From contig NZ_JAHLQB010000032.1 of assembly GCF_018918205.1 (NCBI RefSeq), positions 1-55,967 on the forward strand: 55,967 bases of DNA, in the 5' to 3' direction. The notes beneath the pieces were generated by a model. That model was given only the letters and a program-made list of their open reading frames with translations. It had not been told where the DNA came from and searched no databases. This DNA is from Lachnoclostridium sp. MSJ-17. GTDB lineage: Bacteria; Bacillota; Clostridia; Oscillospirales; Acutalibacteraceae. The position numbers and the translations under genes are program-made. Shown in pieces: positions 36,225 to 44,961 of this stretch. The first letter of the stretch is position 1, and each line of letters opens with the position of its first letter.

Positions 36225-37184
36225 TTAGTTGAACGCCGCGGTGAAGGGCTTGTCGTTATAGATTCTCGCGATAGCCTCTGCGAAGATGGGAGCCGTGGGA
36301 AGCACAGTGAACTTGTCGATCATCTTGTCCTCGGGAACGGGGATAGTGTCGAGGAGGATTACCTCCTTGATCGCGCTGTTCTTGATGCGCTCGATAGCGG
36401 GACCCGAGAGAACCGCGTGAGTAGCGCAGGCGTAAACCTCAACAGCGCCGCCCTTTTCAACGATAGCATTAGCCGCGTTGCAGAGAGTGCCGGCGGTGTC
36501 GATCATGTCGTCGACGAGAATGACCTTCTTGCCTCTCGCGTCGCCGATGATGTTCATGACCTCGCAGACGTTAGCCTTTGGTCTGCGCTTGTCGATGATC
36601 GCGAGACCTGTGCCGATCTTGGAAGCGAAGTTGCGCGAACGTGTAACGGAACCGAGGTCGGGTGACACAACGATGAAGTCGTCGAAGTTGCCGCCGATCT
36701 TCTCCTTCATGTGGTTGGCGAGGATTCCCGCGCCGTGAAGGTGGTCAACAGGGATATTGAAGAAGCCCTGAATCTGATTTGCGTGCAAATCCATTGTAAG
36801 AACTCTGTCAGCGCCCGCGGTGGTGATGATGTCAGCGCAGAGCTTTGCAGAGATCGGATCTCTCGCCTTAGCCTTTCTGTCCTGACGCGCGTAGCCGAAG
36901 TAGGGCATTACGGCGGTGATTCTCGCCGCGGAGGCTCTCTTCATCGCGTCAATCATGATGAGCATTTCCATCAGGTTGTCGTTGACGGGTGTGCAGGTGG
37001 ACTGAACGATGAAGCAGTCGCTGCCTCTTACAGACTCGTGAAGCGAAACCGCGATCTCGCCGTCGGAGAAGTGCGTGCAGTCGCTCTTGCCGAGAGACAG
37101 ACCCAGACAGCCTGCGATTCCCTGAGCCACATCAACATTTGAATTGCCTGCGAAGATTTTGATGTCCTTGCCGTGAAAATTCAT
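36225..37184 (-). CDS. prs: Ribose-phosphate pyrophosphokinase
   Basis: Seen: 319 residues. Motifs are IKIFAGNSNVDVAQGIAGCLG, FSDGEIAVSLHESVRG, MPYFGYARQDRKAKARDPIS (ATP loop), DLHANQIQGFF and the PRPP-binding VILVDDMIDTAGTLCNAA. Known: it makes PRPP from ribose 5-phosphate and ATP for purine, pyrimidine, histidine, tryptophan and NAD synthesis. The order glmU-prs-pth-mfd is as in Bacillus and relatives. It follows the GlmU-like gene by 51 bp. Confidence 0.97.
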   Translation of the reverse strand: MNFHGKDIKIFAGNSNVDVAQGIAGCLGLSLGKSDCTHFSDGEIAVSLHESVRGSDCFIVQSTCTPVNDNLMEMLIMIDAMKRASAARITAVMPYFGYARQDRKAKARDPISAKLCADIITTAGADRVLTMDLHANQIQGFFNIPVDHLHGAGILANHMKEKIGGNFDDFIVVSPDLGSVTRSRNFASKIGTGLAIIDKRRPKANVCEVMNIIGDARGKKVILVDDMIDTAGTLCNAANAIVEKGGAVEVYACATHAVLSGPAIERIKNSAIKEVILLDTIPVPEDKMIDKFTVLPTAPIFAEAIARIYNDKPFTAAFN

Positions 37185-37235
37185 TGATTCTAACTCCTTT
37201 TCCTTATTCCTCGTATTAACTTTGCTCGCTGTATA

Positions 37236-37985
37236 TTAACAGGTATAACCCTTTTTCAAAGCGATCTGATTCAGCTCCTCAAGCTGAGCGGGGTCGTTTG
37301 CGCCCAAAACGGCGTCGCTGCACTGTGCTGTGTAAGCTCCGACGGTCCTGCCGCTCTGGAGCAGAAGCTTTATCGCGTCGGGCAGATAATACTCGCCCGC
37401 CTTGTTGTCGCTCTTTATGCTGCCGAGAACGCTGAGAAGCATTTTGCAGTCGAACCAGTAGCCGCCCGAATTGACCTCGTCGATTCTGAGGGTCTCCTCG
37501 TCGGCGTCCTTGTGCTCGACGATCGCCCTGAGATTGCCATTTTCATCGCGCACGATCCTGCCGTAGCCGGAGGGGTCGTCCACTCTCGCGGAAATGACCG
37601 TAGCGGCGCAGCCTGTAGACGTGTGCTGAGATAGTGATTTTTCGATCGTTTCCGCGCTCATAAAGGGCGCGTCGCCGTTGAGGATAACGACGTTGCCGTC
37701 GTGTCTTTCGAGGAAGTCCTTCGCCATCATAACGGCGTGACCCGTGCCGAGTCTTTCCGCCTGAAATACGCTCTCGACCTTGAAATCGAGAGTATCGAGG
37801 TACTCCTCTATGCACTCCTTTTTGTAGCCCTTGACGACGCAGATGTCGTCGATACCGGCTTTTCTGAGCGCGTTCATGACCCAGAGCAGCATGGGCTGAC
37901 CGAGCACCTCTGAGAGTGTCTTGGGCTTGTCGGACTTCATTCTCTTGCCCTCGCCGCCCGCGAGAATAATTGCGCAGTTACTCAT
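37236..37985 (-). CDS. UDP-N-acetylglucosamine pyrophosphorylase domain protein (GlmU N-terminal half only)
   Basis: Seen: 249 residues, a single nucleotidyltransferase domain: AIILAGGEGKRMKSDKPKTLSEVLGQPML, ERLGTGHAVM, ILNGDAPF, YGRIVRDENGNLRAIVEHKDA and NSGGYWF. The left-handed beta-helix acetyltransferase domain of a normal GlmU (about 450 residues) is absent. The gene stops normally and the next gene starts 51 bp later, so this looks like a true short version, not a frameshift. Known reaction of this half: UTP plus GlcNAc-1-phosphate to UDP-GlcNAc. It stands where gcaD/glmU stands in Bacillus, before prs. Confidence 0.9.
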   Translation of the reverse strand: MSNCAIILAGGEGKRMKSDKPKTLSEVLGQPMLLWVMNALRKAGIDDICVVKGYKKECIEEYLDTLDFKVESVFQAERLGTGHAVMMAKDFLERHDGNVVILNGDAPFMSAETIEKSLSQHTSTGCAATVISARVDDPSGYGRIVRDENGNLRAIVEHKDADEETLRIDEVNSGGYWFDCKMLLSVLGSIKSDNKAGEYYLPDAIKLLLQSGRTVGAYTAQCSDAVLGANDPAQLEELNQIALKKGYTC

Positions 37986-38076
37986 ATATTACCTCTTGAA
38001 TATGCGGAAAAATCATGTTTGTCCGCAGGATTCCGTGCCGTATATTTCCGTATTGGCACAGCGTTGTTCAATATTA

Positions 38077-38105
38077 ATATTATCGCAGAAAAGCCGAAAT
38101 TTCAA
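38077..38105 (-). promoter_or_regulatory. Probable promoter of the glmU-like-prs operon
   Basis: On the minus strand TTGAAA and TAATAT are separated by 17 bases, about 92 bp before the ATG. A TGCGGA/TCCGCA hairpin (38003-38027) lies in the leader. Confidence 0.5.
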
Positions 38106-38228
38106 GTGAAATAATCAAAAAATCGCTTGTCAAAGCCATTTTAAACGATTTATACAATATTAATAAAATTTAGTGTTGTTTTTTATAAGAAAAATTTTTT
38201 AAAATATATAGCTATTTTTAACAGAATT

Positions 38229-38237
38229 TGGTATAAT
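38229..38237 (+). promoter_or_regulatory. Extended -10 promoter of ppdK
   Basis: TGG directly before a perfect TATAAT gives an extended -10; no good -35 is present, but AT-rich tracts lie upstream. A leader of about 80 nt follows, with AGGAGG before the ATG at 38323. The 337-bp gap 37986-38322 holds this, the divergent promoter and nothing else I can identify. Confidence 0.6.
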
Positions 38238-38322
38238 ACACTGTAGGCATATAGTTTGGCAGGACTGCCTTTGGGCATTTTTGCTACAGCCAAATTATTT
38301 TTCATTAGGAGGATGATTTCCA

Positions 38323-40950
38323 ATGGCAAACAAATGGGTATACCTTTTCTCAGAAGGTAATGCGAACATGCGTGAGCTTCTCGGCGGTAAGGGCGCTAAC
38401 CTTGCTGAAATGACCGGCATGGGTCTTCCCGTACCCCAGGGCTTCACAATTACTACAGAGGCTTGTACTCAGTATTATGAGGACGGCAAGAAGATCAACG
38501 ACGAGATTCAGGGTCAGATCAACGAGTACATCGGCAAGATGGAAGAAATCACAGGCAAGAAGTTCGGCGACAAGGAGAACCCGCTCCTCGTTTCCGTACG
38601 TTCCGGCGCGAGAGCTTCCATGCCCGGTATGATGGATACAATTCTTAACCTCGGTCTTAACGAGACTGTTGTCAACACCATCGCTGAGATGTCCGGCAAC
38701 CCCCGTTGGGCTTGGGACTGCTACAGAAGATTTATTCAGATGTATTCCGACGTTGTTATGGAGGTCGGCAAGAAGTACTTCGAAGAGCTCATCGACGAGA
38801 TGAAGGAGAAGAAGGGCGTTAAGCAGGACGTAGAGCTCGACGCTGACGACCTCAAGGAGCTGGCTTATCAGTTCAAGGCAGAGTACAAAGAGAAGATTGG
38901 CAAGGACTTCCCCGACGATCCCAAGGAGCAGCTCATGGGCGCTGTTATGGCTGTATTCCGTTCATGGGACAACCCCAGAGCGAACGTTTACCGCCGCGAC
39001 AACGATATCCCCTATTCATGGGGTACTGCCGTTAACGTACAGTCAATGGCATTCGGTAACATGGGCGACGACTGCGGTACCGGCGTAGCCTTCACAAGAG
39101 ATCCCGCTACCGGCGAGAAGAAGCTCATGGGTGAGTTCCTTACAAACGCTCAGGGCGAGGACGTTGTTGCTGGCGTTCGTACTCCCATGCCCATCGCTCA
39201 GATGGCTGAGAAGTTCCCCGAGGCTTTCGAGCAGTTCCAGCAGGTTTGCGCTACTCTCGAGAACCACTACAGAGATATGCAGGACATGGAGTTCACCGTT
39301 GAGCACGGCAAGCTCTACATGCTCCAGACCAGAAACGGCAAGAGAACCGCTCAGGCTGCTCTCAAGATCGCATGCGACCTCGTTGACGAGGGCATGAGAA
39401 CAGAGGAAGAGGCTGTTGCGATGATCGATCCCAGAAACCTCGACACTCTCCTCCATCCCCAGTTCGATCAGGCTGCTCTCAAGGCTGCTACTCCCATGGG
39501 CAAGGGTCTCGGCGCTTCCCCGGGTGCTGCATGCGGCAAGATCGTCTTCACTGCTGAGGACGCTGAAGCTTGGAACGCTAAGGGCGAGAAGGTTGTTCTC
39601 GTTCGTCTTGAGACCTCTCCCGAGGACATCACAGGCATGAAGGCTTCACAGGGTATTCTGACCGTTCGCGGCGGTATGACCTCTCACGCTGCCGTTGTTG
39701 CCCGTGGTATGGGTACCTGCTGCGTATCCGGCTGCGGCGACATCGTTATGGATGAAGCTAACAAGAAGTTCACTCTCGCAGGCAAGGAATTCCACGAGGG
39801 AGATTATATTTCAATCGACGGTTCTACCGGTAACATATACGACGGCGCTATCGCTACAAAGGACGCTGAGATCGCAGGCGAGTTCGGCAGAATCATGGCT
39901 TGGGCTGACAAGTTCAGAACCCTCAAGGTCCGCACCAACGCCGACACACCCGCTGACGCCAAGAAGGCAAGAGAGCTCGGCGCCGAGGGTATCGGTCTGT
40001 GCCGTACAGAGCACATGTTCTTCGAAGAGGACAGAATCGCTGCGTTCAGAGAGATGATCTGCGCTGACACCGTTGAGGAGAGAGAAGCTGCTCTCGACAA
40101 GATCCTTCCCTATCAGCAGGGCGACTTCAAGGCTCTGTACGAGGCTCTCGAGGGCTGCCCCGTAACCATTCGTTTCCTCGATCCGCCTCTCCACGAGTTC
40201 GTTCCCACTGAGGAAGAGGACATCAAGAAGCTGGCTGACGCTCAGGGCAAGACCGTTGACGAGATCAAGGCTATCATTCAGTCTCTCCACGAGTTCAACC
40301 CGATGATGGGTCACCGCGGCTGCCGTCTGGCTGTCACCTATCCCGAGATCGCAAAGATGCAGACCAAGGCTGTTATCCGCGCTGCTATCGAGGTTCAGAA
40401 GGCTCACGCTGACTGGAACGTTAAGCCCGAGATCATGATTCCGCTCGTATGCGAGATCAAGGAGCTCAAGTACGTCAAGAAGGTCGTTGTTGAGACCGCT
40501 GACGCTGAAATCGCTGCTGCAGGCGTAGAGCTCGAGTATGAGGTTGGTACAATGATCGAGATCCCGAGAGCTGCTCTTACAGCTGACGAGATCGCTACCG
40601 AGGCTGACTTCTTCTGCTTCGGCACCAACGACCTCACCCAGATGACCTTCGGCTTCTCACGTGACGACGCAGGCAAGTTCCTCAACGCTTACTACGACAC
40701 CAAGATCTTTGAGAACGATCCCTTCGCTAAGCTCGACCAGACAGGCGTAGGCAAGCTCATGGAAATGGCTATCAAGCTCGGCAAGCCCGTTAATCCCAAG
40801 CTCCACGTAGGTATCTGCGGCGAGCACGGCGGCGATCCCTCATCTGTAGAGTTCTGCCACAAGATCGGTCTTGACTATGTATCCTGCTCACCCTTCCGTG
40901 TGCCGATCGCAAGACTGGCTGCTGCTCAGGCTGCTGTAAACAGCAAGTAA
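38323..40950 (+). CDS. ppdK: Pyruvate, phosphate dikinase
   Basis: Seen: 875 residues, normal for the family. The ATP-grasp N-terminal domain has LLGGKGANLAEMTGMGLPVPQGFTIT and VRSGARASMPGMMDTILN. The swivelling domain has the phospho-histidine in LTVRGGMTSHAAVVARGMG. The C-terminal TIM barrel has LCRTEHMFF, GHRGCRL, FGTNDLTQ and GICGEHGGDP. Known: it interconverts pyruvate, ATP and phosphate with PEP, AMP and pyrophosphate; in anaerobic fermenters it often works in glycolysis. Codon use is strongly biased (GCT, GTT, AAG, AAC), unlike most neighbours, which suggests very high expression. Confidence 0.98.
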   Translation: MANKWVYLFSEGNANMRELLGGKGANLAEMTGMGLPVPQGFTITTEACTQYYEDGKKINDEIQGQINEYIGKMEEITGKKFGDKENPLLVSVRSGARASMPGMMDTILNLGLNETVVNTIAEMSGNPRWAWDCYRRFIQMYSDVVMEVGKKYFEELIDEMKEKKGVKQDVELDADDLKELAYQFKAEYKEKIGKDFPDDPKEQLMGAVMAVFRSWDNPRANVYRRDNDIPYSWGTAVNVQSMAFGNMGDDCGTGVAFTRDPATGEKKLMGEFLTNAQGEDVVAGVRTPMPIAQMAEKFPEAFEQFQQVCATLENHYRDMQDMEFTVEHGKLYMLQTRNGKRTAQAALKIACDLVDEGMRTEEEAVAMIDPRNLDTLLHPQFDQAALKAATPMGKGLGASPGAACGKIVFTAEDAEAWNAKGEKVVLVRLETSPEDITGMKASQGILTVRGGMTSHAAVVARGMGTCCVSGCGDIVMDEANKKFTLAGKEFHEGDYISIDGSTGNIYDGAIATKDAEIAGEFGRIMAWADKFRTLKVRTNADTPADAKKARELGAEGIGLCRTEHMFFEEDRIAAFREMICADTVEEREAALDKILPYQQGDFKALYEALEGCPVTIRFLDPPLHEFVPTEEEDIKKLADAQGKTVDEIKAIIQSLHEFNPMMGHRGCRLAVTYPEIAKMQTKAVIRAAIEVQKAHADWNVKPEIMIPLVCEIKELKYVKKVVVETADAEIAAAGVELEYEVGTMIEIPRAALTADEIATEADFFCFGTNDLTQMTFGFSRDDAGKFLNAYYDTKIFENDPFAKLDQTGVGKLMEMAIKLGKPVNPKLHVGICGEHGGDPSSVEFCHKIGLDYVSCSPFRVPIARLAAAQAAVNSK

Positions 40951-40985
40951 TTCCTTCGCAAAGGGTATACAATAAAAAACAAATC

Positions 40986-41017
40986 AGCTCCGTCTGTCAA
41001 CTCAGACGGAGCTTTTT
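40986..41017 (+). terminator. Rho-independent terminator of ppdK
   Basis: A perfect 11-bp stem AGCTCCGTCTG/CAGACGGAGCT with a 6-base loop, followed by TTTTT, 36 bp after the stop codon. Confidence 0.9.
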
Positions 41018-41133
41018 CTATTTGTATAACCCCGCCGTCGATGAACATTGCGAAGGATGAACGTCATTATAGGCGGGAGAAGGCGCCCACCGGCGCGCGG
41101 AGCTTTTTTGCGTCTGTTTCCTTTACAACGTAG

Positions 41134-41206
41134 TGACAGCCCTTGCGGCTGTCATTCAAAATCGCAGAAACACTGCGATTTTGACGGGAGCCCGCAAGGA
41201 GCTCCC
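41134..41206. repeat. Cluster of three palindromes (REP-like) between ppdK and the phage block
   Basis: Three inverted repeats in a row: TGACAGCC/GGCTGTCA (41134-41154), an 11-bp perfect CAAAATCGCAG/CTGCGATTTTG (41157-41183) and GGGAGC/GCTCCC (41186-41206). It is non-coding. It may act as a terminator region or be a dispersed palindromic repeat; copy number in the genome is not visible here. Confidence 0.55.
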
Positions 41207-41246
41207 CTACAAATAAAAACCGAACTTGTTTTGAGTATTTTCTCGC

Positions 41247-41723
41247 TTACGCATTATATTCAAAAATCGTTTCAAAGGTCACCGGGGTAAACGCCTTGAT
41301 TCCCTTCTCGAAATCCGCCTTCTGAACGGCGGTGAGCGGATCGTTTACGGTAATTGTGATCTTGCCGTTGCGCTGCACGATCGACACCGTGTAATCCGTC
41401 ACTCCGAGCGCCTCGATAAGCTGATTCAGATCCGCGCTTCCGTGACCTCCCGACGCCCGCGTTTCCCTGAGCATAAGCAGCTCGCGCCGCCTTGAAAGGG
41501 TCAGGTCAGATCTCTCCTTGCCGATGAATTTCTCGCGCTCGGTTATGCCGTAGGTCTCGGCTGTAGGAACGAACGCCTCGCGTATCATGGTATCAAGCTC
41601 CGCGTATATCCTGTCAAGCTCAACGGCATACGCCTTGAGCTCGCAGTCCACGGCTCCGCCCTGTCCGATCGAGTACAAGCCCGTTTGAAGAAGCTTCGAG
41701 CTCATCGACTCATAAGATGTCAT
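41247..41723 (-). CDS. Phage baseplate protein, DUF2313/YmfQ (XkdU-like)
   Basis: Seen: 158 residues with YAVELDRIYAELDTMIREAFVPTAETYGITEREKF and a C-terminal beta domain (DYTVSIVQRNGKITITVNDPL). This is the pattern of the DUF2313/XkdU family. Known: it lies just after the baseplate J gene in PBSX- and Mu-like phages and belongs to the baseplate/fibre junction. Its start overlaps the J gene stop by 4 nt. It is the last gene of the minus-strand block; the fibre that should follow is not here but at 6602. Confidence 0.85.
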   Translation of the reverse strand: MTSYESMSSKLLQTGLYSIGQGGAVDCELKAYAVELDRIYAELDTMIREAFVPTAETYGITEREKFIGKERSDLTLSRRRELLMLRETRASGGHGSADLNQLIEALGVTDYTVSIVQRNGKITITVNDPLTAVQKADFEKGIKAFTPVTFETIFEYNA

Positions 41724-42751
41724 TCGCTCACCCCTAATATCACGTTGCCCGGCATAAAGCAGGTCGCGGCTGTCGCGCCGATATCGGTCATCGACGAGTC
41801 GTAAACGTAGTTTTCAATGCACCCCGTGTCGAGCATATATTTTCCGAGCGCCGAAAGATAAAACCTCTCGCCCATCGGAATAGAGTAAACATAATCCGCG
41901 AAGGCGTTTTCGATCGCCACACGCACGTCCTGCGCGCTGTAGCCCGGCTTTCGCGTGACGACAACATCGAGGTCGACGCTCCTCAGCACCGCGGGGTACG
42001 CAGTCACCATTGCTCCGACGCAGTCGTTCTGAGAGAGCAGAGCGTTGACCCTGCTGACGACCGCGTTGGAAACCTGCTCGCGCAGTCCGCAGACGTACAC
42101 GCCCGCAGTGCCGTAGCCGTCGATTCGCTCGATAACGCCCGCCTTTTCGACGCCCTCGACCGTGAGCACGAGATTCTTGTAATAATCCGCGTTGACTCCG
42201 TTCGGAACGGCGGTGTAGGTCTTTAGAACGCGGTCGCGGAGATTGTTGTCGCTCTCCTCGTCGCTGCCGCCCGTAAAGCGCGAGGCGTTGTACACTGAGC
42301 TGACCGCCGCCGGCACCGTTACAGGCACGGTGGCGGAGTTTGCGTTGATGTTTCCGCGGTAGCCCGCAAGCTCAGCCTCGGCGTTTATGGCGGCGGAATA
42401 CGTCGCCTGCGGAATCTCGCCGTCCTCTGTGGTTACGAAGCGGACGGGGATCTCGTCGTCCGTCGCGACAACCGTACCTCTCGGTATGGGCACGGCGTAG
42501 TCGAGCGTTTCGGCAAGGCGGAAGGTTATCTGACCCGTCGCCTTGACCGCAGCCTTGCGCGTAAGTCCGCGCTGTGAGGCGAGGTTGTCGAGGTTGTCGC
42601 CCGTCGCTGTGGCGGCGAACATCTGCCGCTTCGTCCAGTCGAGCGTCGTCTGCATATTGTATATTTCGCCAGCGAGCACCTTTAGGCGAATGGCGATGTC
42701 GCTCGCCTCGTCCACCTCAAAGCCGCTCTCCTGCTCGTAGCGCGCCTTCAT
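41720..42751 (-). CDS. Phage baseplate J-like protein
   Basis: Seen: 343 residues with a typical baseplate J pattern: LKVLAGEIYNMQTTLDWTKRQMFAATATGDNLDNLASQRGLTRK, then FTGGSDEESDNNLRDRVLKTY and LDLDVVVTRKPGYSAQDVRVAIENAF-like segments. Known: it forms the wedge of contractile-tail baseplates and triggers contraction. The start is uncertain: in-frame codons upstream read YDAIYSR, as homologues often begin, but no usual start codon or ribosome-binding site is seen there. Confidence 0.9.
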   Translation of the reverse strand: MKARYEQESGFEVDEASDIAIRLKVLAGEIYNMQTTLDWTKRQMFAATATGDNLDNLASQRGLTRKAAVKATGQITFRLAETLDYAVPIPRGTVVATDDEIPVRFVTTEDGEIPQATYSAAINAEAELAGYRGNINANSATVPVTVPAAVSSVYNASRFTGGSDEESDNNLRDRVLKTYTAVPNGVNADYYKNLVLTVEGVEKAGVIERIDGYGTAGVYVCGLREQVSNAVVSRVNALLSQNDCVGAMVTAYPAVLRSVDLDVVVTRKPGYSAQDVRVAIENAFADYVYSIPMGERFYLSALGKYMLDTGCIENYVYDSSMTDIGATAATCFMPGNVILGVSE

Positions 42752-42773
42752 TCTGCTGTAAATCGCGTCATAG

Positions 42774-43106
42774 TTATCCGTAGTGACGCACCTCCCTTAT
42801 TCTTGTTTCACCGTTGACATTTATCTCGGCGCGCACTCCGTTATCTGTGACGGCAATGGCTTGTGCCGAGACGTTTTCACAGGGCGCGAGCGCTTCGCAG
42901 AACGCCCTGTCGTACTGCTGCAAAATCAATTCTCCGCCGATATCCTCACAGTCCGCGCCGAGCTGTCTGTCGTAGATAAAACTACCTCTTTTCGCGCTTA
43001 TGCGAATCAGCGCGCGCTGAAACTCCGAGTCCTTTTCCGACAAAAGCTCCGCTCTGCCCGCGCTGTCGAGGACGATATCGCCGTACTCCGTTTTTACGTC
43101 TCTCAT
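42774..43106 (-). CDS. Phage baseplate protein, gp25/W-like (DUF2634 position)
   Basis: Seen: 110 residues, MRDVKTEYGDIVLDSAGRAELLS then FQRALIRISAKRGSFIYDRQLGADCED and a C-terminal VNGETRIREVRHYG. This resembles gp25/XkdS-type small baseplate wedge proteins. Known: the gp25 fold resembles lysozyme and nucleates sheath assembly in contractile tails. It overlaps the spike gene by 4 nt. Notably no sheath gene is present in the block. Confidence 0.8.
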   Translation of the reverse strand: MRDVKTEYGDIVLDSAGRAELLSEKDSEFQRALIRISAKRGSFIYDRQLGADCEDIGGELILQQYDRAFCEALAPCENVSAQAIAVTDNGVRAEINVNGETRIREVRHYG

Positions 43107-43432
43107 TCGAACACCCTGCCGTTTATCAGCACAGTGCCGTCGTTTTTGAGCACTATCGAAGCGCCGCCGCTCGAGCGGAGCATGATCTCGCCCTCGCTGA
43201 GATTATCCGCTGAGGAGATCACGCCTACGCTGACCTCTCCGTCGTCGAGAGGAAGCACGACTGCCCTCTCTCCCGACGGAGGAATGCTGAACACTCCGTA
43301 TGGCGCGCAGCAGGGCAGGTTTTTGTGCTCTCCCGACGACCTCACGGAGCTGCCGTCATTGCCCTGGACGTCCCCTTTTACGGCGTTAGGCGGCGTTATT
43401 GAATTTTTTGTTATATAGCTCATCAGCCACAT
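43103..43432 (-). CDS. Phage baseplate spike/hub protein (gpV or DUF2577-like)
   Basis: Seen: 109 residues. The sequence NLPCCAPYGVFSIPPSGERAVVLPLDDGEVSVGVIS has the OB-fold pattern of gpV/gp45 spikes. It ends with repeats like IMLRSSGGASIVLKNDGTVLINGRVFE that normally form a triple beta-helix. It is shorter than usual spikes (about 180-210). Known: the trimeric spike sits under the tube and pierces the target envelope. A GGAGA lies 7 bases before the ATG at 43432. Confidence 0.78.
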   Translation of the reverse strand: MWLMSYITKNSITPPNAVKGDVQGNDGSSVRSSGEHKNLPCCAPYGVFSIPPSGERAVVLPLDDGEVSVGVISSADNLSEGEIMLRSSGGASIVLKNDGTVLINGRVFE

Positions 43433-43433
43433 A

Positions 43434-44348
43434 TTAAATCTCCTTTCTCAGGCTCACGGCGGTATACTCGCCCTTGTCGCTCATGCTGTAGCTGAGTCCC
43501 GCCGCGATAAAACCCTTTTCGCCGTCGACAACGGCGGTTTTTCCGAGAATATCCGTCAGATCGCCCGCGCATTTTATCTTTACAAGCCTTGCCTCGCGGT
43601 TGCCCTTCTCAATAATGCGGCTCGCGGTGTCAAGGCTGATGTTGTCGGCGACGGCGTTGACGTAGCGCACGCGGGTAACAGCCGCCGCGTCAGGATTCTC
43701 ATTTATAACGCGCGAATCGTAGCCGCCGGTTTTAGTCAGCCGCACCCTCGTTTCGGAAATGAGCTTGTACCTGCGGAAGCTGTCGGTTTTTTCGAGAATA
43801 CTTATCCCGCCTGCGCCGAAAATCACCTCGCCCTGCGCCCGGAAGCCCTTTAATATCGCCCTTGTGTCCGCGATACGCGGCTTCGCTCCGTAGCGCTTGG
43901 CGCAGTAGCTTTCGAGCACCTGCCAATGCGACATGCCCTTGTCGATTTTCAGGCTGTCGTAAAGCGGGTGACGCTCCTCCTCGCAGGAGGTTATCCCGAA
44001 GGGCTTTAGGTGGCGGTCGAGCATCATCCGGTTCGAGGGATTTGTATATACAAGCGGCTCAGCCTCGTTGTCGAGCAAAAACGCGGCAAGGCTGCGCGCG
44101 CTGAAGCGCAGAAGGCATTTTCCGCTGTCCTTTACGGTGATGATCTCGTCGATCTGCCCGTAAAAAACACGGCTGCCGACCGAATACGCCGAGAGCATGT
44201 CCGCCTTTTCGCGGAGCCTGTCCGAATACGGAACCGTCACGCTCAGGCTGTCGGCAGGTACGTCAAGCTCGCTGTCCAGACGCGCGGACAGCACGCTGTT
44301 GAGCGGTAATTCGCTCTTGTCCGTAAGCGTCAGTATGTATTTCAGCAA
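43434..44348 (-). CDS. Phage late control D / XkdQ-like baseplate hub protein
   Basis: Seen: 304 residues, LPLNSVLSARLDSELDVPADSLSVTVPYSDRL and YGQIDEIITVKDSGKCLLRFSARSLAAFLLDNEAEPLVYTNPS, the pattern of XkdQ/late-control-D-like hub proteins. The C-terminus has GDLTDILGKTAVVDGEKGFIAAGLSYSMS. Known: it forms the baseplate hub between tube and spike. It overlaps the LysM gene by 7 nt. Length is similar to XkdQ (about 320). Confidence 0.82.
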   Translation of the reverse strand: MLKYILTLTDKSELPLNSVLSARLDSELDVPADSLSVTVPYSDRLREKADMLSAYSVGSRVFYGQIDEIITVKDSGKCLLRFSARSLAAFLLDNEAEPLVYTNPSNRMMLDRHLKPFGITSCEEERHPLYDSLKIDKGMSHWQVLESYCAKRYGAKPRIADTRAILKGFRAQGEVIFGAGGISILEKTDSFRRYKLISETRVRLTKTGGYDSRVINENPDAAAVTRVRYVNAVADNISLDTASRIIEKGNREARLVKIKCAGDLTDILGKTAVVDGEKGFIAAGLSYSMSDKGEYTAVSLRKEI

Positions 44349-44854
44349 AGCCTGACCACCTCGCCCTCAGCGAGAATATCGGGACGCTTCACCTGCGGAT
44401 TCAGGCGCACGAGAGTGTCTATGTCCACGCCGTATTTGTAGGATATATCCCAGAGGTTTTCATTCGCGGCGGCGATCACCCCGCGCCGTCTGTCGCCGCG
44501 TTCCTCCATCAGCTCCCTGAACGCAAAGCCGTAGGTCAGCACGTCGTTACGCGGCTTGCCGATCAGCCTGATACTCTCGAATTCCGCGTAAAACGAGGGA
44601 AAATTCGGGATCGTCAGCACTCCTGCGCCGCCCTCGCGGAACAGCCCGAGAAGCTCCTTGAACTGCTCAACACAATCCGCGCCGAACAGCTCGCCCTCGC
44701 CCGAGATCTTCATATTGCGCCTGCCCGTGTTCTGCACAAGGCTCTTGCCGAACGGCGCGAGAGTCTCGTTGAGCTGCTTTGCGTTCTCAAATACGATTTC
44801 CCGCGGGTTGTGGCTCCAGCTGTAGCCCTTGAACTTCATCGGTACCTGCTTCAT
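44342..44854 (-). CDS. Phage baseplate protein with C-terminal LysM domain (XkdP / gp53-like)
   Basis: Seen: 170 residues. The N-terminal 115 (KFKGYSWSHNPREIVFENAKQLN, GEGELFGADCVEQFKELLGLF) resemble XkdP-type proteins. The last 50 (ENLWDISYKYGVDIDTLVRLNPQVKRPDILAEGEVVRL) are a LysM domain. Known: in PBSX this gene follows the tape measure gene; LysM may hold the baseplate to peptidoglycan or to the hub. Here it is preceded by a 36-codon gene, not a tape measure. The start overlaps that gene's stop (ATGA). Confidence 0.85.
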   Translation of the reverse strand: MKQVPMKFKGYSWSHNPREIVFENAKQLNETLAPFGKSLVQNTGRRNMKISGEGELFGADCVEQFKELLGLFREGGAGVLTIPNFPSFYAEFESIRLIGKPRNDVLTYGFAFRELMEERGDRRRGVIAAANENLWDISYKYGVDIDTLVRLNPQVKRPDILAEGEVVRLC

Positions 44855-44961
44855 TCGCCGTTCACCTCTTGTTCTTCGTCGAGCCTGCGGCTGTAGCGGC
44901 GGCTCTCCTGTTCGAGCAGCTCGCTGAGCTCGGCAAGGCTGAAATTATCTGTCTCAGACAT
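44851..44961 (-). CDS. 36-residue phage protein in the place of the tape-measure region
   Basis: Seen: MSETDNFSLAELSELLEQES, then RRYSRRLDEEQEVNGE, a short charged helix. The start overlaps the end of the 120-residue gene by 8 nt and its stop overlaps the LysM gene as ATGA, so the gene is kept in a tight translational chain, the main evidence that it is real. GGAG lies about 10 bases before the ATG. In PBSX this interval holds a tape-measure chaperone and a large tape measure of over 1000 residues; this may be a remnant or an adaptor. Confidence 0.6.
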   Translation of the reverse strand: MSETDNFSLAELSELLEQESRRYSRRLDEEQEVNGE

